DNA of 5,044 nucleotides, taken from the NCBI GenBank assembly GCA_964427955.1, contig CAYRWY010000426.1, forward strand, positions 1 through 5,044, in the 5' to 3' direction. The stretch comes from JACRBK01 sp964427955. Its GTDB lineage: Bacteria > Chloroflexota > Anaerolineae > Aggregatilineales > Aggregatilineaceae. The notes beneath the pieces were generated by a model. That model saw only the letters and a program-made list of their open reading frames with translations, made no database searches and was not told the DNA's origin. The first letter of the stretch is position 1; each line of letters opens with the position of its first letter. Position numbers and translations under genes: made by a program. Of this stretch, positions 1-4,329 are shown in pieces.

Positions 1-527
1 ACCGATTCCTTCGAGTAGAAGAGGACCGTCATCTCCATCTGCCCCAGGTGCACCATGTCCCGGTTCGAGACCACGTAGGGATAGTGCGGATTCAGCCGTT
101 TGCCATTCAGGTAGGTGCCGTTCGAGCTGCCCAGGTCGATCAGATCCAGTTCGGCATTCGCGCCGTACTGGAAGCTGGAGTGGCGGCGGCTGACGCCCAG
201 GGGATAGGCGCCGAAGGGCGTCAGGTCCACGTACAGGATCTCGGCGGCAGGCAGATCCTGGCGTCCCAGCACGACGGCGGGGGCGGGATTCAGGAGCAGG
301 GCTGCCGGGTTCTCTTCAAATTTGAGGCAGAGTAAGTCGCCCGCCTGAAACGCCGCGGACGGCTGCGAACCGACCAGCGCGAGGACGCTGGCGTCGATCA
401 CGCTCATCGCGGATGGCAGAGTTTTGTCCGGCGGAAGCATCTGTGCCATGCGCGCGAGCGCCTTACGCTTGGCTTCGTCCGAAATCGGCAGCGTATCCGG
501 GGGCTTACGCGTGGGATTATCGTTCAT
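1..527 (-). CDS. FHA-domain protein (3' end beyond window)
   Basis: This is the first 175 residues of a forkhead-associated (FHA) protein; the frame stays open to the left edge, so the C-terminus is missing. FHA domains bind phosphothreonine peptides, usually in Ser/Thr-kinase signalling. Residues 1-45 are a polar, probably disordered leader. The FHA core spans about 85-170 and shows the canonical binding residues: G88-R89, S113-R-R-H116, then DLGSSNGTYLNG (131-142) with N136-G137-T138, and a closing VSNRDMVHLGQMEMTVLFY stretch. All ligand-contacting positions (R89, S113, H116, N136) are present, so phosphopeptide binding should be intact. No signal peptide or membrane segment is visible, so it is probably cytoplasmic. 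The ATG at 527 is supported by GAGGA six bases upstream and by a promoter at 562-590; Met27 and Met30 lack such sites. It is divergent from the membrane-protein gene at 567. Whether a further domain follows the FHA domain cannot be seen. Confidence 0.93.
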   Translation of the reverse strand, partial: MNDNPTRKPPDTLPISDEAKRKALARMAQMLPPDKTLPSAMSVIDASVLALVGSQPSAAFQAGDLLCLKFEENPAALLLNPAPAVVLGRQDLPAAEILYVDLTPFGAYPLGVSRRHSSFQYGANAELDLIDLGSSNGTYLNGKRLNPHYPYVVSNRDMVHLGQMEMTVLFYSKES

Positions 528-549
528 GGCTGTTCCTCACACCAGCGAC

Positions 550-555
550 TATAAT
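550..555 (+). promoter_or_regulatory. Perfect TATAAT -10 box of the membrane-protein gene
   Basis: A perfect TATAAT ends 11 bases before the ATG at 567. Initiation about 7 nt downstream would leave a leader of only some 5 nt. No Shine-Dalgarno sequence precedes the ATG, which fits leaderless or near-leaderless translation. No good -35 is visible at 16-18 bp spacing (527-532 reads TGGCTG), so the promoter may need an activator or rely on its strong -10. Confidence 0.6.
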
Positions 556-561
556 GCCTCA

Positions 562-590
562 AGTATATGAATAACGATTTGAAACGTCAA
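562..590 (-). promoter_or_regulatory. Sigma70-type promoter of the FHA gene
   Basis: Read on the minus strand, TTGACG (590-585) is followed after exactly 17 bp by TATACT (567-562), each one mismatch from the housekeeping consensus. Transcription should begin near 555, giving a leader of about 28 nt that contains the GAGGA ribosome site at 534-538. The promoter lies on the first eight codons of the divergent gene, and its -10 touches that gene's ATG. Confidence 0.72.
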
Positions 591-1244
591 TTCAATAGCT
601 CCAAAATACTAGGGGCAGTGGTCGGGAGTGTGCTGCTCGTGACGCTGATCGGCGTGATCCTGATCCGCCAGGGCGCGACCGATCCCCCCGTCGCCGGGCC
701 GGTGATCTGGTCGGATGAGCGGCTGGCGTGGGCGAATGGGCCGGGGATCACGCTGGCGGCAGGCGTGGATCAGTGGTGGACCGCGCCCGCCGCGGCGGCG
801 CTGCCGGAGGGACCGATCACGCTCGACGTGCGCGCGCGGCTGGATCGAGATGGCGATCCCGCGGCGGCGTGGGGCGTCTGGATCGAGCGCCCGGACGGCG
901 TGCGGGTGATCTACGCGATCAGCGGCGAGGGGTATCTCACCACGCGGGGGTGTGAGGCCATCCCGGCGGCGCTCGAAGACTGTCCCGCGCTGCGTCCCGA
1001 ATGGCGCTGGATGCCCTATCCGCGCGTGCAGCCGCCCGGCCAGTCCAACACGATCACGCTGCACCAGGAGCCGTCCGGCGATCTGCGGCTGCGGCTGAAC
1101 GGCGAGATCCTCGGCGCGGCCCCGGTAGCGCGATCCGGCGCGTGGGGGGTGTGGGCGCGCGGCGGGCGGGATCGCGCGGCGGCGATCACGTGGCAGCGGG
1201 CGGCGGTGCGGGCGACGCCTGGGGCTAAAGCCGCCAGGCTATGA
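567..1244 (+). CDS. Single-pass membrane-anchored protein, unknown function
   Basis: This 225-residue protein is one I cannot assign to a named family. Residues 1-13 are polar with K6, R7 and K13. A hydrophobic helix spans about 14-33 and has no cleavage or lipobox signature, so it reads as an uncleaved N-terminal anchor with the rest outside the cell. The exterior part (about 45-215) looks beta-rich: alternating strands such as ITLDVRARL (84-92), two GVW motifs (103-105 and 194-196), and a segment ending in LRLRLNGEILG (173-183). That last pattern recalls LamG/DUF1080-like concanavalin-fold domains, by resemblance only. C129 and C139 could form a disulfide. No catalytic motif is evident. The start at 567 is preferred because the charged leader and the anchor follow it directly, although it lacks a ribosome site. 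It is divergent from the FHA gene and closed by the terminator at 1244-1302. Confidence 0.85.
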   Translation: MNNDLKRQFNSSKILGAVVGSVLLVTLIGVILIRQGATDPPVAGPVIWSDERLAWANGPGITLAAGVDQWWTAPAAAALPEGPITLDVRARLDRDGDPAAAWGVWIERPDGVRVIYAISGEGYLTTRGCEAIPAALEDCPALRPEWRWMPYPRVQPPGQSNTITLHQEPSGDLRLRLNGEILGAAPVARSGAWGVWARGGRDRAAAITWQRAAVRATPGAKAARL

Positions 1245-1302
1245 AAAAAGCGGGGAAGCCCGCTGAAGGGGCTGAGTGAGAGTCCCTTCAGCGGACTTTT
1301 TT
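1244..1302. terminator. Intrinsic terminator, probably bidirectional
   Basis: On the plus strand, CCGCTGAAGGG (1260-1270) pairs perfectly over 11 bp with CCCTTCAGCGG (1284-1294) around a 13-nt loop, and TTTTTT follows at 1297-1302: a strong rho-independent terminator directly after the stop codon at 1242-1244. On the minus strand the same element offers a second hairpin, GCGGG-CTTC-CCCGC (1263-1250), followed at once by TTTTTT (1249-1244). That would end the convergent GyrI-like transcript. The two stems share 1260-1263 and so cannot form fully together in one strand. Confidence 0.9.
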
Positions 1303-1310
1303 GATCATAG

Positions 1311-1331
1311 CCGGAACGTTTTAACGTCCGG
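1311..1331. other. Short palindromic hairpin in the convergent gap
   Basis: CCGG (1311-1314) and ACGT (1316-1319) pair with ACGT (1324-1327) and CCGG (1328-1331), with one bulged A (1315) and a TTTA loop. It lies just past the stop of the minus-strand GyrI-like gene, in its 3' untranslated region. No U-tract directly follows on either strand, so it may protect an RNA end rather than terminate on its own. Confidence 0.5.
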
Positions 1332-1348
1332 CGTCGGGGGCAGGGCGC

Positions 1349-1798
1349 TTACGGCGCGATAGGCTGGTAGATGTCCATCACGAGATCGTCGAAGGGTGTC
1401 CTCACGGGGGAGAGGCATTCTTCGAGCCACTGGTGATGGGCGGCTTTGTACGGGCTGTCCTCGCGCCAGGCGCTTAGCGCGTTCCACGTCGCGGTGATCT
1501 GCGGCAGCTTGCAGCGGGCGACGGCGTACATCCCGCCGGGGAAGTCTTTGATCGTGATGTCGCCCGCAGGCTGGGCATCGGGGCCGACCGTGACCCACTG
1601 CTCGTAGCCGTAATTCGGGCTGCCGGGGGTCGGGCTGGGGTTGTTGAAGCCGAAGAAGCGGCCCTGGGAGAGTCCCTGACTCTTCATCCAGGTCAGCAGC
1701 TTGTCCCAGGCGATGGCTTCCGGGCTGGGGCCGAAGCCGAGCGCCGCCGCGACGTGCAGCGGTTCCAGGTGGACGATGCGGACTTCGATCTTGCTCAT
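1349..1798 (-). CDS. GyrI-like (AraC effector-binding fold) small-molecule-binding protein
   Basis: This 149-residue stand-alone protein matches the GyrI-like / AraC effector-binding fold, which binds drug-like or hydrophobic ligands; some family members act as hydrolases or toxin inhibitors. Recognisable parts in order: first strand EVRIVHLEPLHVAAAL (5-20); helix with W31 and W37; GFNNPSPTPGSPNYGYEQWV (50-69), the conserved loop and strand of this group; DFPGGMYAV (85-93), the typical second-repeat strand; helix W105-NALSAW111; W124-LEE127 with acidic residues in the family position; and closing DIYQPI (142-147). There is no DNA-binding domain, and the length is normal for single-domain members. 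An ATG 87 nt upstream (1885) is in frame, but its extra 29 residues are low-complexity and contain the ribosome site. AGGAGGAG (1812-1805) lies six bases before the ATG at 1798, which settles the start. It is divergent from the WYL regulator, so a ligand-sensing or detoxifying partner role is likely. Ligand unknown. Confidence 0.88.
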   Translation of the reverse strand: MSKIEVRIVHLEPLHVAAALGFGPSPEAIAWDKLLTWMKSQGLSQGRFFGFNNPSPTPGSPNYGYEQWVTVGPDAQPAGDITIKDFPGGMYAVARCKLPQITATWNALSAWREDSPYKAAHHQWLEECLSPVRTPFDDLVMDIYQPIAP

Positions 1799-1843
1799 GT
1801 GATACTCCTCCTCAAAGCAGAAAAACGGAAAAACAGAAAAACG

Positions 1844-1874
1844 ATTCAACGCAGAGCACGCGGAGAGTACAGAA
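1844..1874 (+). repeat. Left block of 9-bp CRCAGAGNN repeat; left arm of 18-bp inverted repeat
   Basis: ATTCAACGCAGAGCACGC (1844-1861) recurs perfectly in reverse orientation at 2062-2079. Inside it a 9-bp unit starts at 1850 (CGCAGAG), 1859 (CGCGGAG, one mismatch) and 1868 (TACAGAA, degenerate), so the tandem decays rightward. An A-rich run (GAAAAACGGAAAAACAGAAAAA, split by G and C) lies on the outer side at about 1820-1842. It sits in the leader region of the GyrI-like gene. Confidence 0.7.
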
Positions 1875-1932
1875 GAGGAAACCAACTCCCCGCCGTTTCG
1901 TCATCCCTTGCGCTTATGTTTCCATCTTACGG

Positions 1933-1973
1933 CTTATAACCTGACATCCTGTGTCATGTTTTTCGGGTAAAAT
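1933..1973. promoter_or_regulatory. Operator-like palindrome between divergent -10 candidates
   Basis: TGACATCCTGTGTCA (1942-1956) is a perfect TGACA-N5-TGTCA inverted repeat. A minus-strand TATAAG (1938-1933) would serve the GyrI-like gene and a plus-strand TAAAAT (1968-1973) the WYL gene. Neither has a convincing -35, so the promoters themselves are tentative. The palindrome is well placed for one regulator to control both genes; autoregulation by the WYL protein is the simplest guess but is unproven. Confidence 0.45.
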
Positions 1974-1989
1974 CAAAAAAGCATTGCAC

Positions 1990-2079
1990 CACAGAGTTCA
2001 CAGAGGAAAAGCCTGAGAAAAGCGAAATGAGTTTTTCCCTTCAATCCGCTCTGCGGCCTCTGCGTGCTCTGCGTTGAAT
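1990..2079 (+). repeat. Imperfect hairpin of CRCAGAGNN repeats; right arm of the 18-bp inverted repeat
   Basis: Two forward units (CACAGAG at 1990-1996 and 1999-2005) face three reverse units (CTCTGCG at 2049-2055, 2058-2064 and 2067-2073), all on an exact 9-bp period. The arms 1990-2006 and 2058-2074 match at 13 of 17 positions as an inverted repeat. The right end (2062-2079) is the perfect reverse complement of 1844-1861. A T-rich run (2083-2096) follows on the outer side, mirroring the A-rich run outside the left block. The element lies just before the WYL gene and would be in its leader. I recall similar CACAGAG-type intergenic repeats in other bacteria, but I cannot verify that here. Confidence 0.7.
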
Positions 2080-2110
2080 TATGTTTTTTCTTTTTTCAGG
2101 AGAGTGATTC

Positions 2111-3088
2111 ATGCGGGCGGATCGATTGTTGTCGCTGCTGATGCTGCTGCAAGCGCGCGGGCGGATGACCGCCGAGGCGCTGGCGGAGGAACTGGAAACG
2201 TCGGTGCGGACGATTTACCGCGACGTCGAGGCGCTGAGCATGGCGGGCATCCCGGTCTATGCCGAGCGCGGGCGGAGTGGGGGGATCGCGCTGCTGGAAC
2301 GCTTCCAGACGAACCTGACCGGGCTGACGGACCACGAAGTGCGGGCGCTGTTCATGCTCAGCATTCCGGGGCCGCTGGCCGACCTGGGCGTGCGGGAGGA
2401 ACTGCGCGCGGCGATGTTCAAGCTCAGCGCGGCCCTGCCCGCGTCCCGCCGCCAGGAGGAAGCCTTCGTGCGCCAGCGCGTGCACCTGGACGCGAGCTGG
2501 TGGTTCCAGGCGGGCGAGCCGGTGCCGCACCTCGAAACGGTGCAGCGGGCGGTGTGGCAGGATCGCGCGCTGCGGCTGACGCACACGCCTTCGACCCCGG
2601 CCCGCGAACCGGTCACGCGGCAGGTCGAGCCGTATGGGCTGGTGGCGAAAGCGGGCGTCTGGTATCTCGTCGCGCGGCGGCAGGGGCAGTTCCGTGCTTA
2701 TCGCGTCTCGCGCCTGCTGGACGCGGCGATCCTGCCGGAGACGTTCGCGCGCGATCCGGATTTCGACCTGGCGGCGTTCTGGGGCGACTGGTGCCGCGAA
2801 TTCGAACAAAATCGCGCCGATTACCCGGTGCGGGTGCGGGTCGCGCCGGAGTTGGTGCCGCTGCTGCCGTCGCAGTTTGGCGATCCGGTGCGGGTGCAGA
2901 TCGCGCAGGCGGTGCCCGATGCGGACGGCTGGATCACGCTCACGCTGCCTTTCGAGTACCTGGAAACGGCCCGATCCCGCCTGTTGGGCTATGGGCGGGC
3001 GGTGGAGGTGTTGGAACCGGTGGCGCTGCGCCTGAGCCTGATCGATTACGCGGCGCAGATCGTGGCGTTTTATGGCGCGGGGCGATAA
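2111..3088 (+). CDS. HTH-WYL-WCX transcriptional regulator (YafY type)
   Basis: This is a complete 325-residue WYL-family regulator, of usual length. An N-terminal winged helix-turn-helix of the DeoR/HTH_11 type spans 1-62: helix RADRLLSLLMLLQ, then MTAEALAEELETSVRTIYRDVEAL (19-42), with recognition helix S31-V-R-T-I-Y-R-D-V and wing GRSGGIAL (54-61). A helical linker follows (70-125). The WYL ligand-sensing domain (about 135-205) carries W184-Y185-L186 in GVWYLVARR and the basic motif FRAYRVSRL (194-202), with R198 and R201 in conserved positions. The C-terminal WCX domain runs from about 238 to 322. WYL domains are thought to sense nucleotides, nucleic acid or other small ligands and to switch DNA binding. 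AGGAGAG (2098-2104) six bases upstream fixes the ATG. It is divergent from the GyrI-like gene and upstream, in the same direction, of the ABC exporter operon; it probably regulates one or both. Ligand unknown. Confidence 0.95.
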   Translation: MRADRLLSLLMLLQARGRMTAEALAEELETSVRTIYRDVEALSMAGIPVYAERGRSGGIALLERFQTNLTGLTDHEVRALFMLSIPGPLADLGVREELRAAMFKLSAALPASRRQEEAFVRQRVHLDASWWFQAGEPVPHLETVQRAVWQDRALRLTHTPSTPAREPVTRQVEPYGLVAKAGVWYLVARRQGQFRAYRVSRLLDAAILPETFARDPDFDLAAFWGDWCREFEQNRADYPVRVRVAPELVPLLPSQFGDPVRVQIAQAVPDADGWITLTLPFEYLETARSRLLGYGRAVEVLEPVALRLSLIDYAAQIVAFYGAGR

Positions 3089-3090
3089 GG

Positions 3091-3111
3091 CCCTCACCCC
3101 TGGCCCCTCAC
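3091..3111 (+). repeat. C-rich direct repeat after the WYL stop
   Basis: CCCTCAC occurs at 3091-3097 and again at 3105-3111, starting three bases after the stop codon. C-rich tracts of this kind often sit at gene ends in some GC-rich genomes, from memory. There is no T-tract-backed hairpin here: CCGA/TCGG (3122-3125/3136-3139) is only a 4-bp stem, so I see no clear terminator for the WYL gene. Confidence 0.4.
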
Positions 3112-3139
3112 GATTCACGCACCGACAGTTTTTGATCGG

Positions 3140-3192
3140 GTAGGGGCGGACCAATGTGTCCGCCCAGGGAGCACACGCTGGTGCTCCTCTAC
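3140..3192 (+). repeat. Two-hairpin palindromic element (REP/MITE-like)
   Basis: Outer arms GTAG (3140-3143) and CTAC (3189-3192) enclose two adjacent hairpins. The first is GGGCGGAC/GTCCGCCC (3144-3151/3158-3165), 8 bp perfect with loop CAATGT. The second is GGAGCAC/GTGCTCC (3168-3174/3181-3187), 7 bp perfect with a 6-nt loop. Only three bases lie outside the stems (3166-3167 and 3188). This three-way-junction layout is typical of short interspersed palindromic repeats. It contains no credible reading frame. Confidence 0.7.
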
Positions 3193-3251
3193 GAGTAATC
3201 GCAACGTTGTCCGACGATAACCGCCCGTGGCGGGGGTGGAAGTGCTGCACA

Positions 3252-3286
3252 CAGGGTATCGGCTCCGATCACCAGGGTATTTCTGG
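3252..3286 (+). promoter_or_regulatory. Direct repeats and palindromes upstream of the exporter promoter
   Basis: CAGGGTAT appears at 3252-3259 and 3273-3280, offset by 21 bp, about two helical turns, so both copies face the same side of the DNA. Between them lies a perfect palindrome ATCGG-CT-CCGAT (3258-3269). The second copy is part of CCAG-N7-CTGG (3272-3286). The set lies about 55-90 bp upstream of the exporter -10 box, an activator-like position. The cognate protein is unknown. Confidence 0.4.
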
Positions 3287-3291
3287 GAATT

Positions 3292-3344
3292 TAGAACATT
3301 TGTATGAAATAAACCTTTCTTTTTCTGTAGAACAGATGTACAAT
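3292..3344 (+). promoter_or_regulatory. Exporter promoter with tandem TAGAACA-N2-TGTA sites
   Basis: TAGAACATTTGTA (3292-3304) and TAGAACAGATGTA (3328-3340) match at 11 of 13 positions and start 36 bp apart. Each has an ACA-N2-TGT symmetric core. The second overlaps a TACAAT -10 box (3339-3344); initiation near 3351 would give a leader of about 25 nt. No good -35 lies at standard spacing (3316-3321 is TTTCTT). The layout suits a repressor occupying the core promoter and an upstream site. Confidence 0.5.
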
Positions 3345-3372
3345 AACCTCATCGTCAACTGGCCGAGGTTAT
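3343..3372 (+). promoter_or_regulatory. 8-bp inverted repeat spanning start site and ribosome site
   Basis: ATAACCTC (3343-3350) and GAGGTTAT (3365-3372) are perfect inverted arms with a 14-nt spacer. The right arm contains the GAGG ribosome site of the ATPase gene (3365-3368, seven bases before the ATG). If transcription starts near 3351 the left arm is not in the RNA, so a DNA operator is more likely than an RNA switch; an upstream start would reverse that. Confidence 0.45.
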
Positions 3373-3375
3373 GCA

Positions 3376-4329
3376 ATGGACAACGCCATCGAAGTCAAGA
3401 ACCTGCAAAAGTCCTTCAAAACGGTCAAGGTGCTGCACGGCATCGATTTCACGGTCCGGCGCGGGTCGATCCTGGCGCTGCTGGGGCCGAACGGGGCCGG
3501 GAAAACCACCACCATTCGCATCCTGAGCACGCTGCTGCCGCCCGACGGCGGTGAGGCCCGCATCAACGGGTTCGACGTGATCAAGCAGTCGTGCGAAGTG
3601 CGCAGCAGCATCGGCCTGACCGGGCAGTTCGCGGCGGTCGATCCGTACCTGACCGGCGAAGAGAATCTGCTGATGCTGGGGCGGCTGTACCGGCTGAGCC
3701 ACGCGGACAACCGGCGGCGGACCCGCGATCTGCTCGAACAATTCGACCTGATGGACGCCGCGCGCCGTCCGGTCAAGACGTATTCCGGCGGGATGAAGCG
3801 CCGCCTGGACCTGGCGATGAGCCTGATCGCCGCGCCGCCGATCATCTTTTTGGACGAGCCGACGACCGGCCTCGATCCGCGCAGCCGCCTGGCGATGTGG
3901 GCGCTGATCAAGAAGCTGGCCGCCAGCGGCGCGACGATCCTCTTGACGACGCAGTACATGGACGAAGCCGATCACCTGGCCGACTGGATCGTCGTCATCG
4001 ACGAGGGCAAGGTGATCGCGGAAGGCGACGCCAACGCGCTGAAAGCCCGCGTCGGGGCCGAACACGTCGATCTGATCATCTCGCGCAACAGCGATTTCAC
4101 CCTGGCGCAGCAGGCCATGAACGGCGCGGCGCTCCAGGCCGATCCCGAACAGCGGATCATCTCGGTAGCCGCCAGCGACGGCGCGGCGACCGTCAAGCAG
4201 ATCTTGCAGCGCATGGAAGACCAGCAGATCGAGATCGAAAGCCTCTCGATGCGCCGTCCCACGCTCGACGACGTCTTTCTGTTCCTGACCGGCAATGGCA
4301 GCACCACCAAGGAGGCCCACCGTGAATGA
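3376..4329 (+). CDS. DrrA-like ABC exporter ATP-binding protein
   Basis: This complete 317-residue nucleotide-binding subunit of an ABC-2 exporter hydrolyses ATP at the cytoplasmic face to drive export through the permease encoded next. Visible motifs: Walker A GPNGAGKTT (37-45), Q-loop Q84 in LTGQF, ABC signature YSGGMKRR (136-143), Walker B IIFLDE (156-161), D-loop GLD (165-167), and TTQYMDEADHLA (191-202), where Q193 stands at the usual H-loop histidine. That substitution is common in the daunorubicin-resistance DrrA group, as is the C-terminal RRPTLDDVFLFLTG signature (293-306). Length fits the DrrA group. The ATG at 3376 has GAGG at 3365-3368. The reading frame overlaps the permease start by 8 nt, indicating translational coupling and a 1:1 complex. 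Substrate cannot be read from sequence; hydrophobic drugs, antibiotics or lipids are typical for the family. I withhold a gene symbol for that reason. Confidence 0.96.
   Translation: MDNAIEVKNLQKSFKTVKVLHGIDFTVRRGSILALLGPNGAGKTTTIRILSTLLPPDGGEARINGFDVIKQSCEVRSSIGLTGQFAAVDPYLTGEENLLMLGRLYRLSHADNRRRTRDLLEQFDLMDAARRPVKTYSGGMKRRLDLAMSLIAAPPIIFLDEPTTGLDPRSRLAMWALIKKLAASGATILLTTQYMDEADHLADWIVVIDEGKVIAEGDANALKARVGAEHVDLIISRNSDFTLAQQAMNGAALQADPEQRIISVAASDGAATVKQILQRMEDQQIEIESLSMRRPTLDDVFLFLTGNGSTTKEAHRE

Noticed and set aside
1799..1885. N-terminal extension of the GyrI-like protein to an upstream ATG
   Set aside because: The extra 29 residues translate the repeat block and the AGGAGGAG ribosome site, and the GyrI-like fold begins right after the ATG at 1798.
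1850..2073. CRISPR array
   Set aside because: The repeats are 9-bp units in near-continuous tandem, in both orientations, with no uniform 30-40 bp spacers and no cas gene nearby.
2074..3135. Alternative plus-strand frame across the WYL gene (353 codons)
   Set aside because: It starts in the T-rich leader and encodes G/A/R-rich sequence without domains; the frame at 2111 has the ribosome site and the full regulator.
3121..3140. Intrinsic terminator of the WYL gene
   Set aside because: Only a 4-bp stem (CCGA/TCGG) can form and the five-T run lies in its loop, not after it.
2096..3250. Long minus-strand open frame (384 codons) opposite the WYL gene
   Set aside because: Its translation is rich in R, H, Q and P with no fold-like pattern. 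It arises from GC-rich third positions of the real gene, which has clear HTH, WYL and WCX motifs.
3292..3340. Firm assignment of the exporter promoter to the LexA regulon
   Set aside because: Only the left half-site (GAAC) fits well; the right halves (GTAT, GTAC) deviate, and no SOS gene is in the window to support it.
3156..3554. Plus-strand frame of 132 codons running from the two-hairpin repeat into the ATPase gene
   Set aside because: Its first part translates the palindromic repeat and promoter DNA and the rest is an out-of-frame copy of the ATPase; no ribosome site.
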